The notes below the pieces were generated by a model. It saw only the letters and a list, made by a program, of their open reading frames with translations, was not told the DNA's origin and did not search any database. A stretch of DNA of 64,000 nt from NCBI RefSeq assembly GCF_900168125.1, contig NZ_FUZF01000013.1, forward strand, positions 62,001 through 126,000, read 5' to 3'. Each line of letters opens with the position of its first letter. Within the stretch, counting starts at the first letter, position 1. This document shows, piece after piece, positions 47,115 to 55,555 of this stretch. The position numbers and the translations under genes are program-made. This stretch comes from Sphingobacterium nematocida. Its GTDB lineage: Bacteria > Bacteroidota > Bacteroidia > Sphingobacteriales > Sphingobacteriaceae.

Positions 47115-48809
47115 ATGAACAAAATAAACTATATACTGCTTGGCTTGCTTCTCGTACTGGGTATAAGCAGCTGTAAGAAGGATAAAGATGCCTTTGAAGA
47201 AAAACTGCTGATCGGCACAGAATATATGGAGGTGAGCAGTAAGGGGAATACCTATAATTTTGAGGTGTTATCCAACACAACCATGCAAGTAGAAACGGAT
47301 GCCGAATGGATCGTATTGGATACGACGGTATACGAAAAAGGAAAACAGCGAATTGGTTTTTCAATCGTTACGAATACGGACGACGAACGATCGGGACTGG
47401 TGCTGGTACGTACCAATGCGGAGACAACTAAGCAAGTACTGGTGGTACAGGAGTCGGGAAAGGTGCCTGTGTTTTACGTGAAGGCTGATGGCACAGGCGA
47501 CGGTAAATCCTGGAATACCGCCACGGACCTGAACACGGCAATAGAGAAAGCGACAACCAACAGCACAATCTATCTAGCAGAAGGTGTGTATGTGCCGTCT
47601 AAGACCATCCGTAATGGGGATGCTAATCTGCTGTCGGATAGGACGTTTGAAATATCGAAAAATATATCCCTGATCGGTGGTTTTGCTGAGGATGCGCTCC
47701 CGGGAGCTAAACCTAATACAGCACTTTATAAGACCATATTGGATGGCACGTTACCGACTGGTAAAAAAGCCTATCATACGGTCACAATTACTGCAGCACT
47801 GGATACAGAATCAAAGGTGTATCTGGAAGGCCTCACTATCCGCGGTGGAGAAGCCACCAATAGGGGTAGTAATGTGAGTATCAATAGTGTGCAGTACAAC
47901 CGTGGTCACGGTGGTGGAATGTTGATTGCAAATGCTGTCGTGCATATGAAAAATGTAGAAGTCGTTGATAATGTTGCTTCTACCTCGGGCGGAACGGCTG
48001 GATTTGCAGCGGGAATGTATGTCTTTGCTGGTGCGAAGGTAACGATGGAAGATTCAAAGGTAAATAACAATTCGAACAACAATAATAACGGAGGTGGTGT
48101 ATGGGTCGCCGATGCTAGTCTATTGGCATATAATTCGAAATTTAACGAAAATTATGCCCGAGGAACTGCGGGAGCAGTGCATGGCTATCCGAATGCAACA
48201 CTGCATCTGTACAATTGTGAAGTGATGAATAACAGCAACACTTCTTACGGTGCTGGCGTCTATGTGCGGGAGAACTCAAGTGCGCTATTGGTGAACTGCC
48301 TTTTGGTCGGAAATAAAAGTACATCGGCCAACGGTGGCGGAGCTGTAATGCAGTATGGCGGAACCACGGTGGACATCATTAGCTGTACGATTACGGGCAA
48401 CGATATCGTGGGACCTGGCGCTGGGGTGTATCGACGAGATAAAGTGAATAACCTAACTATCCTTAACTCGATCATCTCGGGGAATAAGCAGGCGAGTAAC
48501 TCGAAAGATGTGGACGCTTTTACGGATAATGCGGCGGTGATCCCTGTGATTAAGAATGCTGTTACTACGGCCTCGGTATATGGCGATGCGGGAACAATTG
48601 TAGCTGGTGCGGTATTTACGCCTTCGTCGATGTTGAGTACCGATTACCTGCCTATTGGTACGAATAATCCGGCATTGGTTTATGGGTTGACGGGGGCGAC
48701 CCTGATGGGTATAGGACAGACTTATAACCCGGTGCTGAACGAGGCTATTGCCAAGGATATGAATGGCGAACCGAGAACTGCAACGGTGATGGGTGCTAAA
48801 GTAAAATAG
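47115..48809 (+). CDS. BACON-like plus right-handed beta-helix lipoprotein
   Basis: The protein has 564 residues. A lipobox ISSC is followed by acidic/basic residues (KKDKDAFEEK). Residues about 35-115 look like a BACON/Ig-type domain (ETDAEWIVLDTTVYEKGKQR). From about 120 the protein is a right-handed parallel beta-helix: repeated rungs contain N-x-A-x-x-GGG or GAGVYV patterns (GGGVWVADASLLAYNSKFNE). The ending MNGEPRTATVMGA is typical of such proteins. Beta-helix folds include polysaccharide lyases and binding proteins, but I see no recognisable lyase active site. It probably acts at the surface on the ligand imported by the neighbouring SusC/SusD. Confidence 0.82.
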   Translation: MNKINYILLGLLLVLGISSCKKDKDAFEEKLLIGTEYMEVSSKGNTYNFEVLSNTTMQVETDAEWIVLDTTVYEKGKQRIGFSIVTNTDDERSGLVLVRTNAETTKQVLVVQESGKVPVFYVKADGTGDGKSWNTATDLNTAIEKATTNSTIYLAEGVYVPSKTIRNGDANLLSDRTFEISKNISLIGGFAEDALPGAKPNTALYKTILDGTLPTGKKAYHTVTITAALDTESKVYLEGLTIRGGEATNRGSNVSINSVQYNRGHGGGMLIANAVVHMKNVEVVDNVASTSGGTAGFAAGMYVFAGAKVTMEDSKVNNNSNNNNNGGGVWVADASLLAYNSKFNENYARGTAGAVHGYPNATLHLYNCEVMNNSNTSYGAGVYVRENSSALLVNCLLVGNKSTSANGGGAVMQYGGTTVDIISCTITGNDIVGPGAGVYRRDKVNNLTILNSIISGNKQASNSKDVDAFTDNAAVIPVIKNAVTTASVYGDAGTIVAGAVFTPSSMLSTDYLPIGTNNPALVYGLTGATLMGIGQTYNPVLNEAIAKDMNGEPRTATVMGAKVK

Positions 48810-48812
48810 ACG

Positions 48813-49967
48813 ATGAAGAGGAAGCTATTTTGGTTATTTATCTGTTTGGGCTTGTCGATTAAAGTCAGTATGGCTGTTAATCCCAAGACTGTTATGCTGG
48901 TCTTGGGATCTGCAGACCCGAAGGTGTTGGAAGAACGTATAGCTATTGCGGCGCGGTTGTACCGGACACAACCTATTCAAAGGATTATTGTGAGCGGTGG
49001 CTGCGGAGCGCACGGCTCCGCTATCTGTGAAGCGACGGCTATGCAGGAGGGACTGTTGGCTAGAGGGGTGGATCGGCATAAAATCTACAAAGAGGAAAAT
49101 GCGAAGACAACCGTCCAAAACTACGTATTCAGTAGGATTCTTCGTGACGAAAAGGATGATCTGATTATGCAGCCCGGGGATACGGTATTTGTCGTGTCTA
49201 ATCATTGGCATGCAATAGCTGTGGCGGCGCGATTGCGCGAGCACGATGGGATGGAAGCGCGCTTTTATATAGAGGGTAGTATCTTGCCCAAGGATACGGA
49301 TAAACTGGATTATGTGGGTATTTTTAATGGCCAAGTAGATAATGAAAAGTTTGTGCTAAAGGGAAATTGGCTTACACCAGAAGCGGTTTGGTCACATAAT
49401 GATAGGACTTATTACCTACGTAATAATCTGGTGTATGGGACGGATCTTGCGAACACATCTTTTTCTACGCAGCGTGCGGAAGAAGTATTGCCGTTCTTGG
49501 GCCAGTTGGACCAGACACATTCGCGAGCCTTTATCGATGGTGGTGAATTCTGGTGGGTACGTAATGGCAATACGCTATGGAAAGTAAAAAAGCATGATAA
49601 GAATATTGTAGAGCATGGTACTTGGTCTGATTGGGTAAAGGGGATGCCAGCTGCTTGGAGAGAAGGTGCATTTGCAACAGGAGTGATTTGGGATAGGACC
49701 TTGCTGTTATTTGCCGATGACCGTATGCTTATCGCGAAAGCAGGAAAGCATGGTTTTGTATTCGTGGAGGAGATGAATGCCGCTGAATATTTTGGAAAAT
49801 GGCCTTTTGCGTGGGGCAAGTGTAATGTAGCCTGTGCTACGGTAGATAAAGCCACGGGAGAACTGCTCCTCTATCGTAACATGGAAATGGCACGGGTAGG
49901 TAAAGACCGACAGTTAATCGGAAAGCCAATGCCATTTAAAGTAAAATGGATCGAAGATCTCAAATAA
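48813..49967 (+). CDS. Secreted YdcF/DUF218-like protein with novel C-terminal half
   Basis: The protein has 384 residues with a signal peptide cleaved after SMA. Residues about 25-195 match the YdcF/DUF218 fold: VMLVLGSADPKVLEERIAIA, RIIVSGGCGAHGSAICEATA, and EENAKTTVQNYVFS. YdcF-type domains bind nucleotide-like ligands or act on lipid-carrier intermediates in some species, but the reaction is uncertain. The C-terminal ~190 residues have short repeated units (YYLRNNLVYG, FWWVRNGNTLWKV, LLLYRNMEMARV) reminiscent of a small beta-propeller; I do not recognise this domain. The gene begins three bases after the beta-helix gene. Confidence 0.75.
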   Translation: MKRKLFWLFICLGLSIKVSMAVNPKTVMLVLGSADPKVLEERIAIAARLYRTQPIQRIIVSGGCGAHGSAICEATAMQEGLLARGVDRHKIYKEENAKTTVQNYVFSRILRDEKDDLIMQPGDTVFVVSNHWHAIAVAARLREHDGMEARFYIEGSILPKDTDKLDYVGIFNGQVDNEKFVLKGNWLTPEAVWSHNDRTYYLRNNLVYGTDLANTSFSTQRAEEVLPFLGQLDQTHSRAFIDGGEFWWVRNGNTLWKVKKHDKNIVEHGTWSDWVKGMPAAWREGAFATGVIWDRTLLLFADDRMLIAKAGKHGFVFVEEMNAAEYFGKWPFAWGKCNVACATVDKATGELLLYRNMEMARVGKDRQLIGKPMPFKVKWIEDLK

Positions 49968-49987
49968 TAACGTATAATTTGATACAG

Positions 49988-50863
49988 ATGAAAAATAAAT
50001 TTTTATATAGTTTGATGTTGCTTTTCCTTGTCTTCTCGTGTACTGAGAAAGGGGACGGTACCCAATTGCCTTACGATTATTCGCAGGTTGAAAAAGACAA
50101 TCTCAAGGATTTATTAGCGAAAGCGGATTGGAAGACAAAAGTGGTATCTGATGGGGTGATGTGGAAATATTATCAATTCCCACAGATTTTTGAATCGAGG
50201 CAATACCTAAATGTTTTGGAAATCGATTTGACTAAAGGTTTAAAAATCGAGATTCCTTATGTGAAGTCTGGATTTTTGAAAACAAGTGAAGCTGCTGTGA
50301 GTAAGAACGCACTGGTGGCTTTTAACGGTAGCTATTTTAACACAACGACGGGGGGATCGACTGTATTTTTTAAATATGAGGATCAAGTAATTAATAATAC
50401 GGTATCGGGATTTAACGCATACAGAGAAAATGGCGCTATAGTGTTGGATAATACGGGAGCGCCACGGATAGTGGGAAAGCCGTCGACTGGTTGGACTGCA
50501 TTGACTGTGCCAGTTGCATTAGCAGGGGGACCTTTGCTTATGTTGGATGGTAAAGAGTTAACACAATTGGAGGTCGCTTTTAATACCGCTAGACATCCAC
50601 GCACGGCAGTAGGTATCACAGCCGATAATAAGATGATTGTAGTGGTGGTGGATGGACGTTCGTCACAGTCGCAGGGATTAACGATTCCTCAGTTGTCGCA
50701 ATTAATGGCAGCCCTAGGCTGTACACAAGCGCTGAATCTAGATGGGGGAGGATCCTCTACCGCTTGGGTAAGAGGAGAAGGTGTTGTCAATTTTCCGTCG
50801 GATAACGGTAAATTTGATCATGAGGGGGAACGAGGTGTAGCGACGGTGTTTACGGTCAAGTAA
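49988..50863 (+). CDS. Phosphodiester glycosidase (NAGPA-domain) lipoprotein
   Basis: The protein has 291 residues with lipobox VFSC and TEKGDGTQ after it. The NAGPA (DUF2233) domain is complete: ALVAFNGSYFNTTTGG, LAGGPLLMLDGKEL, RHPRTAVGITADNKMIVVVV, and ALNLDGGGSSTAWV. Family members cleave sugar-1-phosphodiesters, as in the mammalian uncovering enzyme that removes GlcNAc from a phosphodiester; several bacterial members act on phosphoglycan or exopolysaccharide substrates. This suggests that the ligand carries a phosphodiester-linked sugar. ATG 49988 gives the signal peptide; the earlier in-frame start overlaps the ydcF-like gene. Confidence 0.88.
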   Translation: MKNKFLYSLMLLFLVFSCTEKGDGTQLPYDYSQVEKDNLKDLLAKADWKTKVVSDGVMWKYYQFPQIFESRQYLNVLEIDLTKGLKIEIPYVKSGFLKTSEAAVSKNALVAFNGSYFNTTTGGSTVFFKYEDQVINNTVSGFNAYRENGAIVLDNTGAPRIVGKPSTGWTALTVPVALAGGPLLMLDGKELTQLEVAFNTARHPRTAVGITADNKMIVVVVDGRSSQSQGLTIPQLSQLMAALGCTQALNLDGGGSSTAWVRGEGVVNFPSDNGKFDHEGERGVATVFTVK

Positions 50864-50897
50864 AGGCATTAAAATATAAAGACAATTATTTGTAAAT

Positions 50898-50936
50898 AAG
50901 CCATAACGGACAATAATTCCGTTATGGCTTTCTTTA
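50898..50936 (+). terminator. Rho-independent terminator
   Basis: A perfect 13-base-pair stem, AAGCCATAACGGA (50898-50910) with TCCGTTATGGCTT (50918-50930), is followed by TCTTT. It ends the sigma-led operon before the PHP/SusC/SusD unit. Confidence 0.88.
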
Positions 50937-51103
50937 ACTACGGGGAGAAACATAGGGATAATGAATTTACGTGGAGTGATGAAATAAAGTTAATAGAAGA
51001 AGGTAAAAGGACTGAACCAAGGTGACTTCATTAAAAGACCATGTTGAATTAATATTCACTTAATCCTAGAGGACTATGTTTGCGCCAAAATAAATACGCT
51101 ACT

Positions 51104-52246
51104 ATGAACAAAACTTTACTTCTGATCGCTGCGGTATTCACGTTAACAGGATCAGCTATTGCACAAGATGATTCCGGTATAATGAAATTGGATGAGTTTC
51201 GCTATCCCAAACAGCGTAAAATAATCGACATCCCTCATGTAAATGGATTACAGGTATTGAAATGTGACTTTCATATGCACACGGTATTTACCGACGGGCA
51301 TGTATGGCCTAATGTACGGGTACAAGAAGCCTGGAAAGAGGGTTTGGATGCGATTTCGTTTACGGAGCATGTGGAGTATACCCCACATAAAGACGATGTA
51401 AAACCGGGTAATCTACGTTCGAATGAATTGGCTAAAAATCTAGCTGCTGAACAGAATATACTCTTGATCAAAGGTACAGAGGTAACTCGTAATACGCCTC
51501 CAGGTCACTTTAACGCCTTATTTATACAAGACGACAAGAACTTGGTAGTATCCAGAGAGTTGGAGCTAGATCAGCAAGCTATACAGGCTGTAGTGGATCA
51601 AAAGGCTTTTATCTTCTGGAACCATCCGGGATGGAAAGCTACGCAGATCGAAGGCTCGTACGAGTGGATCCCATTTGTGGATAAAATGTATAAAGACAAG
51701 AACCTGCATGGCATAGAGGTGGTCAATGGCTTTGGGTTTCATAAAAAAGCATTGGACTGGGCTTTGGATAGGAATCTAACTATTATCGGTAATACCGATA
51801 TTCATAATCTGATCGCACATGAGTATGATATCGAACGGGCTGGTATACACCGTACAATGACGTTGGTCATGGCGAAGGACCGCTCGGCCGAAGGTATACG
51901 TGCTGCACTGGAAGCAGGCAATACGGTGGCGTGGTCGAGCAACTACCTGTTTGGAAAAGAAGAAAATGTACGGGATTTATTCCATGCCTGTGTGAAGTTG
52001 AGTCCGACATTCTACACGAAATCCAACGCTAAGAAAGCTAGTAGTAAGTATTATGAGCTGCAAAATAACTCGGATCTGTACTTTGAGCTTAAGCTTGTAG
52101 ACGGTAAGGCTACTAAAAGTATTGTATTGCAGCCGAAGTCTTCGCAGATCCTAGTAGCAGACGACGGACAAAGCAAACTATCATATGAAGTGGTATCTAC
52201 CTATGTACGCAGTGATAAGCATCTGAAAATAGAACTAAGCCTTTAA
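51104..52246 (+). CDS. Secreted PHP-domain phosphodiesterase (Sb-PDE-like)
   Basis: The protein has 380 residues with a signal peptide ending near AIAQ. All PHP metal-binding motifs are present: CDFHMHTVFTDG, SFTEHVEYTP, IKGTEVTR, FWNHPGW and GNTDIHNL. A C-terminal beta segment of about 90 residues follows the catalytic part. Secreted PHP proteins of this size resemble phosphodiesterases of the Sb-PDE group; the physiological substrate is unknown. The gene is followed by SusC after 16 bases, so hydrolysis and uptake are linked. A -7-like TATGTTTG lies at 51075-51082, but no well-spaced -33 element is visible. Confidence 0.82.
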   Translation: MNKTLLLIAAVFTLTGSAIAQDDSGIMKLDEFRYPKQRKIIDIPHVNGLQVLKCDFHMHTVFTDGHVWPNVRVQEAWKEGLDAISFTEHVEYTPHKDDVKPGNLRSNELAKNLAAEQNILLIKGTEVTRNTPPGHFNALFIQDDKNLVVSRELELDQQAIQAVVDQKAFIFWNHPGWKATQIEGSYEWIPFVDKMYKDKNLHGIEVVNGFGFHKKALDWALDRNLTIIGNTDIHNLIAHEYDIERAGIHRTMTLVMAKDRSAEGIRAALEAGNTVAWSSNYLFGKEENVRDLFHACVKLSPTFYTKSNAKKASSKYYELQNNSDLYFELKLVDGKATKSIVLQPKSSQILVADDGQSKLSYEVVSTYVRSDKHLKIELSL

Positions 52247-52262
52247 TCTATATCAAGAAATC

Positions 52263-55200
52263 ATGAATAAGCGAATTCCAATTTTTTTATTGGCAGGGAT
52301 AGCTATGTCCCAAAATCTACAGGCTATGGACTGGAACGTGGTATCTTCAGGGCTTTCTACCATGGTGGCACCACAGCAAAAAGTCGCCGGACGTGTGGTC
52401 GATGCTAGTGGAAGACCTGTGCCTTATGCAAATGTAGCGGTAAAAGGTACGCTGTTGAATACAACGACCACTGTGAACGGGGAGTTTGAATTCAACTACA
52501 GCAATGGAGCTAAAATCATACTGACTGTAAGCTGTGTGGGATTTACAACAAAGAGCTTTGAAGTGGATAGGGGGACAGATATTCTTATCACGTTGGATAA
52601 TAAGAATGACCTGGATGAGGTAGTTGTAGTCGGGTATGGCACACAGAAAAAGGTAAACCTAACGGGGGCTGTATCGCAGGTAACCTCGGAGGTATTAGAA
52701 AATAGACCTGCTCCTAACCTAAGCCGGATGCTACAGGGGACACTGCCCAACCTTAATCTCAAAATGGTGGATGGTAGCCCTACCCGTGGGGCTGAATTTA
52801 ATGTGCGTGGTACGACCTCGATAGGTGCAGGAGGATCGGCTCTGGTACTGATCGATGGTGTGGAGGGGGATGCAAATATGATCAATCCGAATGATATCGA
52901 ATCGGTAACTGTACTGAAGGATGCATCGTCTGCAGCAATATATGGCTCCAGAGCTGCCTTTGGTGTGGTGCTGATCACAACCAAAAATCCTGTTAAAGGA
53001 CAGGCAAAGGTGACCCTCAATTCGAATTACTCCTTTAACCAACGCACTGTCGAGCCTAAGCTGGTGACAAATGGTTATGAGTGGGCGAAAAATTTTAACG
53101 ATTCGTTCAATGCTTGGTATGACTATAAGTCTACACCAATATCGGTCAATAATATCTATCCTTTCTCTTTAGAATATCTGGAAGCGTTGAGAAAATACGC
53201 AGAAAACCCTACCGGTGAGGAGGCTGTATTTAACCCCGTGAAGAATAGGTATGAGTATTTCGGTAATACCGACTGGTACAATATGATCTATAAAGATGTG
53301 ATGCCAGCTACTGAACAGGCGATGAGTGTGTCGGGAGGTGGAGATAAGGCTTCGTATTATGTGTCGGGTAGGTATTACCATCAAGACGGCATATTTAAGT
53401 ATAATCCGGACAAATTTGATAAATACAATCTCCGGGCTAAAGGCGATGTGAAGCTCAACGATTGGATTACTTTTCAGAACAATACCGAGTTGAGTACGTA
53501 TGACTATCACTACCCGATGTTTGCGGATGGTGATGGGAATATATGGCGTCAGTTTGAGCATCAGGGATATCCAATGGCAGTAGTCCATAACCCTGACGGT
53601 ACCTATACACATACTGCCGTGTATACAGGGGTAGCTTCTTTTATGGAAGGAAATAATGCTTCAGATCTGAATAATACGGTGCTAAGGAATACAGCAGGAC
53701 TGATCATAAAGCCGGTAAAAGGTTTGACACTGAAAGGAGATATGACGTATGGCAGGACATGGGAAAACGAAGTACGTACCAATAATTATATGGACTACAG
53801 TAATTCGCCTGGTGTAATATCGCGGTTTGGAAGGTCTCTGTTGCGGGAATGGAATGAAAATACAACCTATCTAGCAGGTAATATTACAGCAAATTATGTG
53901 AATAAATTTGCAGATAAACATGATCTTAATGTATTAGTGGGGTATAATGTAGAGTCCTCGCGGACTAAGGCCTTGCGGGCGCAAAGGGACGGAATCCTGG
54001 TGGAATCGAAACCTGATTTTAACCTGATGGATGGCCTGAACTATAATATAACCGGTGGTGGTAATGAATGGGCATATTTAGGATTGTTCTATCGCCTCAA
54101 TTATGCATACGACAACCGCTATCTGCTGGAGCTGAATGGCCGTTATGATGGGTCTTCTAAATTTCCAGAACACCAGCGTTATGGTTTCTTCCCATCGGTA
54201 TCGGGTGGTTGGATCGCATCGAATGAGAGCTTTTTCGAGCCTTTAAAACCTGTGGTAAGTAATTTTAAATTGCGCGCATCATACGGTTCGCTCGGAAATG
54301 GAAATGTGGCGCCGTATCGCTATCTCGAACAAATGGGGGTAAGCAAAACATCGGTGGTGCTGAATGGCGTACAGACGAACTATACAAAATTGCCAGGCGT
54401 GATCCCGGATGGATTGACTTGGGAGCGCTCGACGACAGCCAACTTTGGGCTGGATCTAGGTGTTTTTGGGAATAGTCTAAACTTTACTTTTGATTGGTAC
54501 AACCGTATGACCTACGATATGTTTACAGCAGGACAACCGCTGCCTAATGTATTTGGTGCTGCAGTGCCATTTGGTAATTATGCCGATATGTCAACCAAGG
54601 GATGGGAGTTGACGGCGAATTATAACTCGCAATTTGAGCTAGCAGGAAAGCCTTTCAATTGGGGGATAAACGGATCCCTCTGGGATAGTAGATCAACAAT
54701 AGAACGCTTTAATAACCCGAATAAACTATTATCTACTTATTATGTAGGACAGGAAGTAGGTGAGATATGGGGCTATGAAACATTGGGATTCTTTACATCC
54801 GAAGAAGATGTAAAAAATCATGCAAACCAGAAATTTTTGAAAAACTCTAACAACAATGTCTGGTTGCCAGGCGACTTAAAGTTTGCCGATTTGGATAATA
54901 ATGATGTAATCAATCATGGGGATAATACGGTGAATAATCCGGGCGACCGTAGGATAATCGGTAATGATAGTCCGAGGTACCAATATGGTTTTACACTATC
55001 GGGCAATTGGAATGGTATAGGATTATCTGCCTTCTTCCAAGGTATAGGTAAGCGGGATTGGTATTTTGCTCCTGAAGCAGGTTTGTTCTGGGGGCCATAC
55101 AATCGGCCTTATGGTTATCAGCCGACAAAGATGATGGAGGATATATGGACAGAGGAGAATCCAGATGCATATTTTCCACGTTATAGAGGATATACGGCAT

Positions 55201-55517
55201 TGGGAACGGACCGATCACTGGGGGCTCCACAGACCCGATACCTACAGGATGTGTCTTATCTGCGGCTCAAAACATTGACCGTGGACTACACACTGCCTAA
55301 GACTTGGGTAAATAGAATGAAGATCAGCAATGCGCAGGTCTTTGCGACTGCACAGAACTTATTTACGTTCTCTGGACTATTCAAACATACGGACAACTTT
55401 GACCCAGAGGTAATGGAAAAACCGAAGACGAACGGTGATCTAACAAATGGATCGGGGCAAGGATATGCCTACCCAATGTTGAAGACGACAACGATAGGGA
55501 TAAACCTAACATTTTAA
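52263..55517 (+). CDS. SusC-like TonB-dependent transporter (no STN domain)
   Basis: The protein has 1084 residues. After the signal peptide and a short linker comes the beta domain (VAGRVVDASGRPVPYANVAV), then the plug with DEVVVVGYGTQKKVNLTGAV and ALVLIDGVEGDANMINPNDI. It lacks STN and has no sigma/FecR of its own. The barrel shares the I-N-x-GDNT-x-x-N-x-GD and GKRDWY segments with the SusC at 41.7 kb, marking the two as paralogs. The SusD partner begins within or just after its stop codon. Confidence 0.94.
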   Translation: MNKRIPIFLLAGIAMSQNLQAMDWNVVSSGLSTMVAPQQKVAGRVVDASGRPVPYANVAVKGTLLNTTTTVNGEFEFNYSNGAKIILTVSCVGFTTKSFEVDRGTDILITLDNKNDLDEVVVVGYGTQKKVNLTGAVSQVTSEVLENRPAPNLSRMLQGTLPNLNLKMVDGSPTRGAEFNVRGTTSIGAGGSALVLIDGVEGDANMINPNDIESVTVLKDASSAAIYGSRAAFGVVLITTKNPVKGQAKVTLNSNYSFNQRTVEPKLVTNGYEWAKNFNDSFNAWYDYKSTPISVNNIYPFSLEYLEALRKYAENPTGEEAVFNPVKNRYEYFGNTDWYNMIYKDVMPATEQAMSVSGGGDKASYYVSGRYYHQDGIFKYNPDKFDKYNLRAKGDVKLNDWITFQNNTELSTYDYHYPMFADGDGNIWRQFEHQGYPMAVVHNPDGTYTHTAVYTGVASFMEGNNASDLNNTVLRNTAGLIIKPVKGLTLKGDMTYGRTWENEVRTNNYMDYSNSPGVISRFGRSLLREWNENTTYLAGNITANYVNKFADKHDLNVLVGYNVESSRTKALRAQRDGILVESKPDFNLMDGLNYNITGGGNEWAYLGLFYRLNYAYDNRYLLELNGRYDGSSKFPEHQRYGFFPSVSGGWIASNESFFEPLKPVVSNFKLRASYGSLGNGNVAPYRYLEQMGVSKTSVVLNGVQTNYTKLPGVIPDGLTWERSTTANFGLDLGVFGNSLNFTFDWYNRMTYDMFTAGQPLPNVFGAAVPFGNYADMSTKGWELTANYNSQFELAGKPFNWGINGSLWDSRSTIERFNNPNKLLSTYYVGQEVGEIWGYETLGFFTSEEDVKNHANQKFLKNSNNNVWLPGDLKFADLDNNDVINHGDNTVNNPGDRRIIGNDSPRYQYGFTLSGNWNGIGLSAFFQGIGKRDWYFAPEAGLFWGPYNRPYGYQPTKMMEDIWTEENPDAYFPRYRGYTALGTDRSLGAPQTRYLQDVSYLRLKTLTVDYTLPKTWVNRMKISNAQVFATAQNLFTFSGLFKHTDNFDPEVMEKPKTNGDLTNGSGQGYAYPMLKTTTIGINLTF

Positions 55518-55555
55518 TGGGTAATAGGATATTGGATATTTTGAAATTTTTTGTG

